Source: Falsihalocynthiibacter sp042445055 (GTDB taxonomy: Bacteria > Pseudomonadota > Alphaproteobacteria > Rhodobacterales > Rhodobacteraceae). From it: a stretch of 64,000 bases of DNA. A program made the translations under genes and the position numbers. Shown one piece after another: positions 17,002 to 24,624 of the stretch. A model generated the notes under the pieces. It was not told the DNA's origin, made no database searches, and saw only the letters and a list, made by a program, of their open reading frames with translations. Each line of letters opens with the position of its first letter. Position 1 is the stretch's first letter. Location of the stretch: positions 1,736,001-1,800,000 of the forward strand of contig NZ_CP170339.1 in NCBI RefSeq assembly GCF_042445055.1. Reading direction: 5' to 3'.

Positions 17002-17265
17002 ATGCCAAACGTACAAAAAAAAATCTATGAAATTATCGCCGAGCAAGCCGTTCTGGATGTTTCGGATGTAACACCAGAAAGCACTCTCGATAGCCTTGGA
17101 ATCGATAGCCTTGGATTGGTCGAGTCTATCTTTGCAATCGAAGAAGCCTTTGACATTCAGGTGCCCTTTAACGCCAATGATCCGTCCGAGAGCGAATTCG
17201 ACATTTCGTCTGTGCAGTCCATCGTGGGCGCGGTTCAAGGCCTTGTGGACGAGCAACAGTCGTGA
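17002..17265 (+). CDS. acyl carrier protein
   Basis: Eighty-seven residues, acidic and helical, with the phosphopantetheine attachment motif GIDSLGLVES (Ser36). It is not the housekeeping AcpP by sequence (no TADELDSLDTVELVMA-type motif). It sits between lpxD and a ketoacyl synthase gene that overlaps it by 4 bases, so this carrier and synthase are probably a dedicated pair. A role in making a special acyl chain for the envelope is possible by comparison with the rhizobial AcpXL system, but is inference. Confidence 0.9.
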   Translation: MPNVQKKIYEIIAEQAVLDVSDVTPESTLDSLGIDSLGLVESIFAIEEAFDIQVPFNANDPSESEFDISSVQSIVGAVQGLVDEQQS

Positions 17266-18470
17266 AGCGCGTTGTCATTACGGGGCAGGGCGCGATCAAT
17301 GCGCTTGGCCACACCGCCACTGCAACGATGGAGGCAATGCGCGAGGGACGATGCGGCATCGGCCCGCTTCAGTTTCGTGACGTAGAGCGGTTGTCCATCA
17401 CCATTGGCGGGCAAGTGACGGACTACGATGCCGAACAGCTCTTCAATCGCCAGCAGATCGCTCTCTATGATCGCTACACCCAGTTCACGTTGATCGCTGC
17501 CAAAGAAGCGATGGCGCAATCGGGTATCGAATTCGAAGGGCAGCTCTCGTATCGTTCCGGGGTTATTCTGGGGACTGCCGGGGGCGGAATGAACACGCAG
17601 GACGAGAATTATCGTTCAGTATATGAAGAAGGTAAAAACCGCGTTCACCCCTTTGTTGTACCCAAATTGATGAACAACGCCGCGACTTCGCACGTCTCGA
17701 TGGAGTATAACCTCAAGGGGCCGAGCTTTACCGTAGCGACAGCATGCGCCAGCTCCAATCACGCGATGGGGCAGGCATTTAATATGATCCGTTGCGGCAT
17801 GGCGGATGCGATGCTGACAGGTGGTTCGGAAAGTATGCTGTGCTTTGGCGGTGTCAAAGCATGGGAAGGATTGCGCGTGATGACGCGTGATGCCTGTCGT
17901 CCGTTCTCGGCCAATCGAAATGGCATGGTGCAGGGCGAGGGTGCGGCCGTGTTCGTCTTTGAGGAGTACGAGCATGCGCGCGCACGTGGCGCAGAGATCC
18001 TTGCGGAGGTCGTTGGCTTTGCTATGAGTTCGGATGCTTCGGATATTGTGATGCCATCCAAGCAAGGCGCGGCGCGTGCGATTGCGGGGGCGTTGCAAGA
18101 TGCCAAACTTGATCCCTCGCAAGTGGCCTATGTAAATGCGCACGGCACGGGGACTGCGGCAAATGATAAAACCGAATGCGCCGCGGTTGCGGATGTTTTC
18201 GGAACGGCTGCGGATGATCTGATGATTAGTTCGACCAAATCGATGCACGGGCATTTGATTGGCGGCACGGGCGCGGTCGAATTGCTGGCCTGCATTATGG
18301 CGCTGCGTGACGGGGTTATTGCCCCGACGATCGGCTATGAGCAGGAAGATCCAGAGTGCGCGCTTGATGTGGTGCCGAATATCGCGCGTGAAGCTAAGGT
18401 CGAGCATGTGCTCTCGAACGCGTTTGCGTTTGGCGGGTTGAATGCTGTTTTGGCGCTAAAACGTATTTAG
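17262..18470 (+). CDS. beta-ketoacyl-ACP synthase (FabF-like)
   Basis: A protein of 402 residues, started by GTG at 17262 which overlaps the ACP stop (GTGA). It is a thiolase-fold condensing enzyme with a full Cys-His-His triad: ATACASSNHAMG (Cys162), NAHGTGTAANDKTE and KSMHGHLIGGTGA. It condenses acyl units with malonyl-ACP. Coupling to the ACP gene suggests it works on that carrier. The alternative is a diverged second FabF in normal fatty acid synthesis. The gene ends in a hairpin shared with ialB. Confidence 0.9.
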   Translation: MKRVVITGQGAINALGHTATATMEAMREGRCGIGPLQFRDVERLSITIGGQVTDYDAEQLFNRQQIALYDRYTQFTLIAAKEAMAQSGIEFEGQLSYRSGVILGTAGGGMNTQDENYRSVYEEGKNRVHPFVVPKLMNNAATSHVSMEYNLKGPSFTVATACASSNHAMGQAFNMIRCGMADAMLTGGSESMLCFGGVKAWEGLRVMTRDACRPFSANRNGMVQGEGAAVFVFEEYEHARARGAEILAEVVGFAMSSDASDIVMPSKQGAARAIAGALQDAKLDPSQVAYVNAHGTGTAANDKTECAAVADVFGTAADDLMISSTKSMHGHLIGGTGAVELLACIMALRDGVIAPTIGYEQEDPECALDVVPNIAREAKVEHVLSNAFAFGGLNAVLALKRI

Positions 18471-18475
18471 TGGAA

Positions 18476-18504
18476 TTGCCCGCGCTCTATTAGAACGCGG
18501 GCAA
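18476..18504. terminator. hairpin between ketoacyl synthase and ialB
   Basis: TTGCCCGCG (18476-18484) and CGCGGGCAA (18496-18504) pair perfectly. It lies between convergent genes. T-runs are poor on both sides, but the position supports bidirectional termination. Confidence 0.55.
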
Positions 18505-18509
18505 ATGAC

Positions 18510-19163
18510 TTATTCGGCGTTAAGCATCTCAACCAATTTGTCATAGGCTGCGGTAAACCCTGTGAGGGATACTTGGGCCGTGACTGTTTGGTCTGGTGCA
18601 ACTGCTGGAATGATCTGAAGGTCAGCAACGCTGCCTTTCTTGTATGCGGCGATGTCTTCTTGAAGGAAGCCAAGACGACCGATACAGCCAACGCTGCTAC
18701 ACCACGCAAAAGGATAGCGGCGTGCGTTTGTTCCATCCACTGCGATCAAGATACCCGGTGCGAGCATTGTGTCGAGCGGCGTAATGATTGTCGCGCCAGC
18801 AACGGCTTTGTTGCCGTCTTCGTTGATCGGGAAGAGCGAAATCTCGGCAAATGGGCCTTCTTCGTTGCGAAGAAGTTGATACATCTGGCACGGGTCTTTC
18901 TCGGTGTCAGTTTTGGCGCAGCGAAGCTCCCAATCGCCGGAAGTTTCTAGCAAGTATTCCTCGCCCACTTCGGCATCGTCTTTGCCAGGCAAACCGGGGT
19001 GTACTGGCTGGCCTGTCGAGAGCTCCTCAACCGGAGCGCTTGGTGCTGTTTCCGTTGCTTCTGTCGCCTCGGCGTTCTCAGCAGTGCTCGCATCTTGTGC
19101 AATTGCGAATGTGGGCAATGCGATGACGCATGCTGCAAAAATGGATTTCGTCGCAATATTCAT
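18510..19163 (-). CDS. invasion-associated locus B (IalB) family protein
   Basis: The 217-residue product has a Sec signal (MNIATKSIFAACVIALPTFAIA), a low-complexity Glu/Ala/Thr stretch (about 24-50) and then the IalB domain: GDWELRCAKTDTEKDPCQMYQ, and a second half with WCSSVGCIGRLGF holding a likely disulphide pair. The name comes from Bartonella, where IalB aids erythrocyte entry; in free-living Rhodobacterales it is a common periplasmic protein of unknown task. It stands alone, with about 490 bases of non-coding DNA upstream. Confidence 0.88.
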   Translation of the reverse strand: MNIATKSIFAACVIALPTFAIAQDASTAENAEATEATETAPSAPVEELSTGQPVHPGLPGKDDAEVGEEYLLETSGDWELRCAKTDTEKDPCQMYQLLRNEEGPFAEISLFPINEDGNKAVAGATIITPLDTMLAPGILIAVDGTNARRYPFAWCSSVGCIGRLGFLQEDIAAYKKGSVADLQIIPAVAPDQTVTAQVSLTGFTAAYDKLVEMLNAE

Positions 19164-19350
19164 ATTTGGTCCGTTCTTGTTGCTCGTTTACCCGCATTTA
19201 TCACGTCTGTACGGGGCTGTCAGGATTGAATTTATCGAATGCGTCGCTCGGTTATGAATTGTGAACAGATGGGCAAGTATATGCTGATGCGTATCTTGCA
19301 TCTATTTTGCCGCGCCATGGTGGCCCAATTTTGATGACATGAAGGCAATG

Positions 19351-19380
19351 AAAAAGGGCCTTGAAACCAAGGCCCTTTTT
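19351..19380. terminator. strong bidirectional Rho-independent terminator
   Basis: AAAAAGGGCCTTG and CAAGGCCCTTTTT pair over 13 bases around the loop AAAC, giving A/T tracts on both sides. It lies between divergent genes, so it cannot end either of them and must serve an unannotated transcript. Confidence 0.85.
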
Positions 19381-19420
19381 GATGTCGCTCCCTGTCGGAC
19401 TTGCCGACCAATATTATTAA
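19351..19420 (-). ncRNA. putative small RNA ending in the orphan terminator
   Basis: On the minus strand a -35-like TTGACG (19454-19449) and a weak -10-like TAGCGT (19431-19426) are 17 bases apart. A transcript starting near 19419 would be about 70 bases long, fold a small hairpin GTCGG-CAAGT-CCGAC (19408-19394) and end in the perfect terminator. I do not recognise it as a known family. The -10 box is poor, so the start is a guess. Confidence 0.35.
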
Positions 19421-19654
19421 GCAGCACGCTACGTTCTTGTTTTATATCCGTCAACAGGAAAACTGTGCTTTTTTGTAAAGATTTGCGAAATAATTTTCCA
19501 TACGAATAAATGCCGCGCCCGAAGGCGACGGCATCTATTTAGAAGGAAAGCGTTCAAACAAAGGGAGACTATTGCCTGAACACTGTTTACGCTATCTGAT
19601 GTAAATTAAGATTATGTTACGATTGGATAATTCTGCGCATTACGGAGAATAACT

Positions 19655-21223
19655 ATGGCTACGGATCAGCTCGATACAATTTTTATTGGCGGTGGAGGTG
19701 TTGACTATACCGACCCTCAGAGGCTGAAGCTCAAATACGCGAACCGTCACGGCTTGATCGCGGGCGCTACTGGTACGGGTAAAACAGTTACGTTACAGAT
19801 TTTGGCCGAGGGATTTTCCAAGGCGGGCGTGCCTGTATTCCTTTCGGACGTGAAGGGGGACCTTTCGGGACTGGCGGCTTCGGGGAGCGAGGCTTTCAAG
19901 CTGCACGAGTCCTTTACATCACGGGCGCAGAAGATCGGCTTTACCGAATACGACTATCGTGCGTTTCCCGTCACGTTCTGGGATGTCTTCGGCGAGCAGG
20001 GGCATCCCGTGCGCACAACCGTTGCCGAGATGGGGCCGCTTTTGCTCTCGCGGATGTTGGAGCTGTCCGAGGCACAAGAAGGTATTCTGAATATCGCGTT
20101 TCGACTTGCGGACGAAGAAGGGTTGCCGCTTCTGGACTTGAAAGATTTGCAAGCGCTCTTGGTTTGGCTGGGAGAAAACGCGGGCAAACTTACACTGCGC
20201 TACGGTACGGTTTCATCCCAATCCATTGGAGTTATTCAACGCCGTCTATTGGTGCTTGAGAACCAAGGCGGCGCTGGGATTTTCGGCGAGCCAGCCTTGG
20301 CTCTTTCGGACCTTATGAAGGTAAACGAGGCGGGCGATGGACAGGTGAATATCCTCGCTGCGGACAAACTCATGGGCGCGCCGACGCTCTATGCGACCTT
20401 CCTGTTATGGTTGTTGAGCGAGTTGTTTGAGGAGCTACCCGAAGTTGGCGATCCTGATAAGCCCAAGCTCGTTTTCTTCTTTGATGAGGCTCATTTGCTC
20501 TTTGACGACGCCAGCAAGGCGCTGGTGGACAAAGTTGAACAGGTCGCGCGTTTGATTCGATCAAAAGGGGTGGGTGTCTATTTCATCACCCAAAGCCCAG
20601 ATGACGTTCCCGAGGATATTCTGGGACAGCTTGGTAATCGCGTACAACACGCTCTGCGCGCTTTCACCGCGAAGGACCGCAAGGCGCTTCGACTCGCCGC
20701 CGAGACCTATCGCGACAACCCGCGTTTCTCCACCGAAGACGTTATCCGCGAGGTCGGAGTTGGCGAAGCCGTGACGAGTATGCTTGAGAAAAAAGGCATC
20801 CCCGGAATTGTGGAACGCACCCTAATCCGCCCGCCAAGTAGCCAGCTCGGCCCGATAACCAAGGAAAAACGTGCCGAAGTGATTGCCGGCTCGCCTGTGG
20901 CGGGAAAATACGAAACGTTACTTGATCGTCACTCAGCGTATGAAATTCTTGCCGCCCGTGCGGAGGAGGCAGCAAAGGCAGCAGAGCAGATCGAGAATGA
21001 GTTGGAGGATGCCCCCGCCATTGAGCGCGAATACAAAACGGCGCGGCGCTATCACGGAAGTCGGGTAGGCCGCTCAAGTGCCCGCTCTACGCGCGCCACG
21101 TCCAATCGTACGACCAAGAGTTTTGGCGAAGCGATGACAAACGCCGTCATCAAAGAGTTGAACGGAACCACAGGCCGCCGGATCGTACGGGGCATTCTTG
21201 GCGGGATTTTCAAAGGGCGATAG
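19655..21223 (+). CDS. HerA-like (DUF853) ATPase
   Basis: A 522-residue protein of the DUF853/YjgR family. The Walker A motif is GATGTGKTVTLQ (about 38-49) and the Walker B FFFDEAHLLFDD near 275, followed by a VYFITQSPDDVPEDILGQLGNR segment, all typical of the HerA/FtsK superfamily. The C-terminal 80 residues are charged and low in complexity, rich in Arg and Ser. Members are thought to be DNA- or protein-translocating ATPases but their job in bacteria is not settled. It is followed after 4 bases by a thioesterase gene. It has no partner nuclease (NurA) nearby. Confidence 0.9.
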   Translation: MATDQLDTIFIGGGGVDYTDPQRLKLKYANRHGLIAGATGTGKTVTLQILAEGFSKAGVPVFLSDVKGDLSGLAASGSEAFKLHESFTSRAQKIGFTEYDYRAFPVTFWDVFGEQGHPVRTTVAEMGPLLLSRMLELSEAQEGILNIAFRLADEEGLPLLDLKDLQALLVWLGENAGKLTLRYGTVSSQSIGVIQRRLLVLENQGGAGIFGEPALALSDLMKVNEAGDGQVNILAADKLMGAPTLYATFLLWLLSELFEELPEVGDPDKPKLVFFFDEAHLLFDDASKALVDKVEQVARLIRSKGVGVYFITQSPDDVPEDILGQLGNRVQHALRAFTAKDRKALRLAAETYRDNPRFSTEDVIREVGVGEAVTSMLEKKGIPGIVERTLIRPPSSQLGPITKEKRAEVIAGSPVAGKYETLLDRHSAYEILAARAEEAAKAAEQIENELEDAPAIEREYKTARRYHGSRVGRSSARSTRATSNRTTKSFGEAMTNAVIKELNGTTGRRIVRGILGGIFKGR

Positions 21224-21227
21224 CAAT

Positions 21228-21647
21228 ATGACGATTTTGATGGACGAGGCAGCGCTAAACACTTTCCTTAAGGAGCGCTTTCCACAGGCGGATGGTTTTG
21301 TGGTCCGCGAAGTGACTCAAGACGGCTGTGTCGTGGAAATGCCGACCCGTGATGGGCATCTGCGTCCGGGGGGAACAGTCTCTGGGCCAACGATGTTTGC
21401 GCTTGCGGATGTGGCTGTTTACTTGGCGATCTTGGCGCGGATAGGGCCTGTTGAGCTTGCTGTAACGACCAACGCGAGTATTGATTTTATGCGTAAGCCA
21501 ATCGCGGGCAAGCCACTTGTCGCTACGGCACGATTGTTAAAGCTTGGGCGTGTTCTGGCAGTTGGCGATGTATTGATACAATCTGAGGGAGCGAGTGGCC
21601 CCGTGGCGCGTGCGACGGCGACATACTCGATTCCACCCACAAGATAG
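21228..21647 (+). CDS. PaaI-type hotdog-fold thioesterase
   Basis: From ATG 21228 the product has 139 residues. The hotdog core shows LRPGGTVSGPTMFALADVAVY, corresponding to the HGGVIFALADTA-type active-site segment of PaaI, and a C-terminal VARATATYSIP strand. These enzymes hydrolyse acyl-CoA thioesters. The gene lies 4 bases after the HerA-like ATPase and so shares its transcript. The expected catalytic Asp-type residue lies in the ALAD segment. Substrate unknown. Confidence 0.85.
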   Translation: MTILMDEAALNTFLKERFPQADGFVVREVTQDGCVVEMPTRDGHLRPGGTVSGPTMFALADVAVYLAILARIGPVELAVTTNASIDFMRKPIAGKPLVATARLLKLGRVLAVGDVLIQSEGASGPVARATATYSIPPTR

Positions 21648-21674
21648 GTACAATTGTAATTGCAATTGGTACAA

Positions 21675-21699
21675 AAAAGGCCGGAGCATTGCCCCGGCC
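21675..21699 (-). terminator. Rho-independent terminator of the DUF1127 gene
   Basis: On the minus strand GGCCGG and CCGGCC pair around GGCAATGCT and run into TTTTTTG. It lies 27 bases past the DUF1127 stop. Confidence 0.8.
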
Positions 21700-21725
21700 A
21701 GGAAGAGGTTCCGAAAGGGGGGATG

Positions 21726-21959
21726 TTAATCCTTCCAGAACGGACGACGGGCCTCCGTAAGAGCCTCGCCGCGTGTGATACCGATGTCTTTGAGATCGGA
21801 ATCCGTCATATTGTTAAGGGAACGTCGTGTTCTCGCTCGTTGATCCCATTTCGTGACAATGACCGCCACGCGCAACGCAAGTAGCCCAAGTGGTGGAAGC
21901 GTACGGCGGCTCTCTAGATAGTTCAGGGGCCGCGTGTGGTTTGCTGATGTCATTGTCAT
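21726..21959 (-). CDS. DUF1127 (YjiS-like) small protein
   Basis: Seventy-seven residues. The C-terminal 45 form the DUF1127 domain: VTKWDQRARTRRSLNNMTD followed by DLKDIGITRGEALTEARRPFW. The arginine-rich helix and the 'L.DIGI.R.E' signature are typical. Such small basic proteins act as RNA-binding or stress-response factors in several alphaproteobacteria. It is divergent from a MocR-family regulator, with repeated TGGTACAA-type sequences between and after them, so it is the probable target of that regulator. GGAAA precedes the ATG. Confidence 0.88.
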   Translation of the reverse strand: MTMTSANHTRPLNYLESRRTLPPLGLLALRVAVIVTKWDQRARTRRSLNNMTDSDLKDIGITRGEALTEARRPFWKD

Positions 21960-21978
21960 GGCTATTTCCTAATCTGTG

Positions 21979-22030
21979 TTGGTACAATCCGTTTGCTGTT
22001 TCGTGATTTGGTGATACAATCGGTACAAAT
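21979..22030. promoter_or_regulatory. probable MocR operator: repeated (T)GGTACAA half-sites
   Basis: The divergent region holds TTGGTACAATCC (21979-21990), TGATACAATC (22012-22021) and GGTACAAAT (22022-22030), all in the same orientation. The last two are directly abutting, about 30 bases from the first. Two more copies (21646-21656, 21666-21676) lie beyond the DUF1127 terminator. Direct repeats of this kind are usual for MocR/GabR-type regulators. Confidence 0.5.
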
Positions 22031-22052
22031 TCATGTCCAACGAAAGATTGTG

Positions 22053-23444
22053 ATGAATACAATTTGGTTCCCCGATCTGTCCGTGGCTCAAGGGCCCAAG
22101 TACAAAACGCTCACCAATGCGATCCGCGATGCGGTTGTTACAGGGCAGCTTGCCAAGGGCGAACGCCTTCCGCCGGTGCGTGATTTGGCTTGGGCGTTGA
22201 AGATCACACCGGGAACCGTAGCGCGTGCATATCGCTGGCTTGTGGAGGATGGTGTGCTTCAGGCGGCTGTTGGGCGCGGGACATTCGTGGCCGAACGCAG
22301 CTATGCCCGTGCGAACCCAGAGGACAGCCTGATTAATGTTGTGAATGACAGCGCAGTTGATTTTCGCAGCTGTCGAGTGCCGGATTTGGGGCAGGGCGAA
22401 GTCATAAACAACATCCTTGCGCGTGTAGCCCGCAACGCTGAAAACAAATTCGTCGATTATCCAACTTTCGTTACCGATGTGGCAGCGCGGCGAGCGGTTC
22501 GCGAATGGATCGGTCCAACCCATGCCGGTAGGTTTGACGAGGATGATGTTGTGTTGGGTGTCGGGGCGCAAAACTGTTGTATCCTTGCGCTTCAAACTAT
22601 CCTGCGGGGCGCGCATCCTGTTATCATGACCGAACAGCTCGCCTATCCTGGCGTGCGTCGTGCTGCGCAACTCTTGCGGGCCGAAATTGTTGGGGTGAAA
22701 ATGGACAGTCAGGGCATCATTCCCGAGGCATTTGAGGAAGCGGTGCGCCAGCATGGCGGGCAGGTATTACTGACCTCTGCTGAAGTCCACAGCCCGACGA
22801 CCATTAACACACCGTTCGAACGCAAGCGCCAGATCGCTGAAATAGCGCGTCATCATAACGTTCAGATTATCGAGGACGATTGCCATCGGATCGCGACGCC
22901 GAAATCGCTCTCATATCGCGCCATCGCGCCGGAACTTGCGTGGTATATCGGCTCTCTGACCAAGAGTGTCGCGGCCAGTTTGCGCTTTGGGTATATGGTG
23001 CCACCTGTTGATCTGGCACCAGTGACACGGCAGGTTGCGCAGTCGAACTTCTATGGCCTGCCGCAACCTATCTTGGATCTCTGCGAGGAGTTGATCCTCT
23101 CTGGTGCGGCGAGTGATATTCGTAAACAGGTTGTGCAAAGCTGCCAATCCCGTGTGCATGAGGCTCTGAACACTTTGGGGCGTTGGGATATCCGTTGGCG
23201 TCCGGATGCACCGTTTATCTGGCTGAAAATGCCCAAGGGATGGCGTGGCTCGAGCTTTGCAGTGGCATGCAAAACAAGGGGTATACGCGTGAAACCCGCA
23301 GATGAATTTGCCCTGCCGGACGGAAACTCTCCAAACGCTGTGCGCCTTGCGATTAACGCGGGCGGCGATACGGATCGTCGGACCTCAGCATTAAGAGAGA
23401 TCAACAATATCCTGCAACATCCCGAACAGGACGCGGAAATTTAG
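22053..23444 (+). CDS. MocR-family regulator (GntR wHTH + aminotransferase-like domain)
   Basis: From ATG 22053 the protein has 463 residues. The N-terminal GntR-type winged helix (about 10-80: KYKTLTNAIRDAVVTGQL, GERLPPVRDLAWALKITPGT) is joined to a fold-type I aminotransferase domain. The PLP lysine motif GSLTKSVAASLRFGYM is present, so PLP binding is likely. MocR proteins sense PLP plus an amine ligand and bind direct repeats. It diverges from a DUF1127 gene. It is not obviously PdxR, GabR or TauR by neighbours, so the signal is unknown. Confidence 0.9.
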   Translation: MNTIWFPDLSVAQGPKYKTLTNAIRDAVVTGQLAKGERLPPVRDLAWALKITPGTVARAYRWLVEDGVLQAAVGRGTFVAERSYARANPEDSLINVVNDSAVDFRSCRVPDLGQGEVINNILARVARNAENKFVDYPTFVTDVAARRAVREWIGPTHAGRFDEDDVVLGVGAQNCCILALQTILRGAHPVIMTEQLAYPGVRRAAQLLRAEIVGVKMDSQGIIPEAFEEAVRQHGGQVLLTSAEVHSPTTINTPFERKRQIAEIARHHNVQIIEDDCHRIATPKSLSYRAIAPELAWYIGSLTKSVAASLRFGYMVPPVDLAPVTRQVAQSNFYGLPQPILDLCEELILSGAASDIRKQVVQSCQSRVHEALNTLGRWDIRWRPDAPFIWLKMPKGWRGSSFAVACKTRGIRVKPADEFALPDGNSPNAVRLAINAGGDTDRRTSALREINNILQHPEQDAEI

Positions 23445-23528
23445 CTTGAAATCGCGAAATAGTATGGGGTATTATTATACCTAATTGTTAATGTGTTGTT
23501 TTTGCTTGTTTATTTAGGTGTTTTTGCA

Positions 23529-23557
23529 CTTGTTTCTGCGCGCAACGTCTTTATAAC
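23529..23557 (+). promoter_or_regulatory. promoter of rplM-rpsI
   Basis: CTTGTT (23529-23534) and TATAAC (23552-23557) are 17 bases apart, fitting the CTTG-type housekeeping promoters of Rhodobacterales. It lies 65 bases before rplM. Confidence 0.6.
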
Positions 23558-23574
23558 CCGCTCATCAATTCACG

Positions 23575-23593
23575 GTATGGGGTTTGCCCATAC
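23575..23593 (+). promoter_or_regulatory. leader hairpin upstream of rplM
   Basis: GTATGGG and CCCATAC pair exactly around GTTTG in the short 5' leader, 28 bases before the start codon. It may be an L13 autoregulatory site; no matching known element was recognised. Confidence 0.4.
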
Positions 23594-23621
23594 TCTCATC
23601 CGACTCTGATAGGGTATTTAC

Positions 23622-24086
23622 ATGAAAACCTTCTCTGCGACTCCAGCAGATATCGATAAAAAGTGGATCATCATCGACGCCGAAGGCGTTGTTTTGGGCC
23701 GCCTTGCTTCGATCATCGCTACACGCTTGCGCGGTAAGCACAAGCCTTCGTTCACACCTTCTATGGATATGGGCGACAACGTTATTGTTATCAACGCTGA
23801 CAAAATTCAGCTGACTGGCAAAAAACGTGACGACAAAATCTACTACTGGCACACTGGTCACCCTGGTGGCATCAAACAGCGCACAGCACGTCAAATCATC
23901 GAGGGCCAATACCCCGAGCGCGTTTTGACTAAAGCTGTTCAGCGCATGTTGCCTGGCAACCGTCTGAGCCGCAAGCTCATGACAAACCTGCGCGTTTATG
24001 CAGGCACAGAGCACGGCCACGAAGCCCAGTCACCTGAAGTTCTGGACGTGAAAGCCATGAACTCCAAAAACTCGCGGGGTGCATAA
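23622..24086 (+). CDS. rplM: 50S ribosomal protein L13
   Basis: The 154-residue product begins MKTFSATPADIDKKWIIIDA and carries the L13 signature VLGRLAS, VVINADKIQLTGKK and MLPGNRLSRKLMTNLRVYAG. L13 is an early-assembly protein of the large subunit. It is followed 2 bases later by rpsI, the almost universal rplM-rpsI order. Codon use is more biased than in neighbours, as expected for a highly expressed gene. Confidence 0.98.
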   Translation: MKTFSATPADIDKKWIIIDAEGVVLGRLASIIATRLRGKHKPSFTPSMDMGDNVIVINADKIQLTGKKRDDKIYYWHTGHPGGIKQRTARQIIEGQYPERVLTKAVQRMLPGNRLSRKLMTNLRVYAGTEHGHEAQSPEVLDVKAMNSKNSRGA

Positions 24087-24088
24087 GC

Positions 24089-24574
24089 ATGTCTGAAGAA
24101 ATCAAAACACTCGACGATCTGAACACAGTTGTTGACGGCGTTTCCGCAGAAGAAGTCGCCGCTCCTCGTGAGCCAGTTCGCGACAGCCTCGGCCGTTCGT
24201 ATGCGACTGGTAAGCGTAAAGACGCGGTTGCTCGCGTTTGGATCAAGCCTGGTTCCGGCAAAATCACAGTAAACGGCAAAGATATGCCTGTTTACTTTGC
24301 ACGCCCAGTGTTCCAAATGATCCTTCGTCAGCCTTTCACTGTTGCTGGCGTTGAAGGCGAATTCGACGTTGTTGCAACTGTTAAAGGTGGCGGTCTTTCC
24401 GGCCAAGCTGGCGCGGTTAAGCACGGTATCTCGAAAGCGCTTCAACTTTACGAACCCTCCTTGCGCGGTGCGCTTAAGGCGGCTGGCTTCCTCACACGCG
24501 ATAGCCGCGTTGTTGAGCGTAAGAAGTTCGGTAAGGCAAAAGCCCGTAAGAGCTTCCAGTTCTCCAAGCGTTAA
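24089..24574 (+). CDS. rpsI: 30S ribosomal protein S9
   Basis: The protein has 161 residues: an acidic N-terminal extension of about 30 residues usual in alphaproteobacteria, then the S9 domain with SYATGKRKDAVARVWIKPGS and the C-terminal KKFGKAKARKSFQFSKR tail that contacts P-site tRNA. The terminal Lys-Arg is present. It is co-transcribed with rplM and ends in a strong terminator. Confidence 0.98.
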   Translation: MSEEIKTLDDLNTVVDGVSAEEVAAPREPVRDSLGRSYATGKRKDAVARVWIKPGSGKITVNGKDMPVYFARPVFQMILRQPFTVAGVEGEFDVVATVKGGGLSGQAGAVKHGISKALQLYEPSLRGALKAAGFLTRDSRVVERKKFGKAKARKSFQFSKR

Positions 24575-24594
24575 GTTTTGGGAATTACCAATTC

Positions 24595-24624
24595 AAAGGG
24601 TCGCGAATTTCGCGGCCCTTTTTT
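24595..24624 (+). terminator. terminator of rplM-rpsI
   Basis: AAAGGGTCGCGA pairs with TCGCGGCCCTTT (one T-G pair) around ATT and ends in TTTTTT. The last T bases overlap the tetR stop codon on the other strand. Confidence 0.85.

Larger units (their letters stand above)
19164..19654. other. long divergent intergenic region with orphan terminator
   Basis: These 491 bases separate two genes that both read away from each other, yet they hold a strong terminator (19351-19380). On the plus strand a 26-codon frame (19254-19334) ends just before it, without a ribosome site. On the minus strand a promoter-like pair and a second hairpin precede it. The rest shows no coding signal. Confidence 0.5.
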
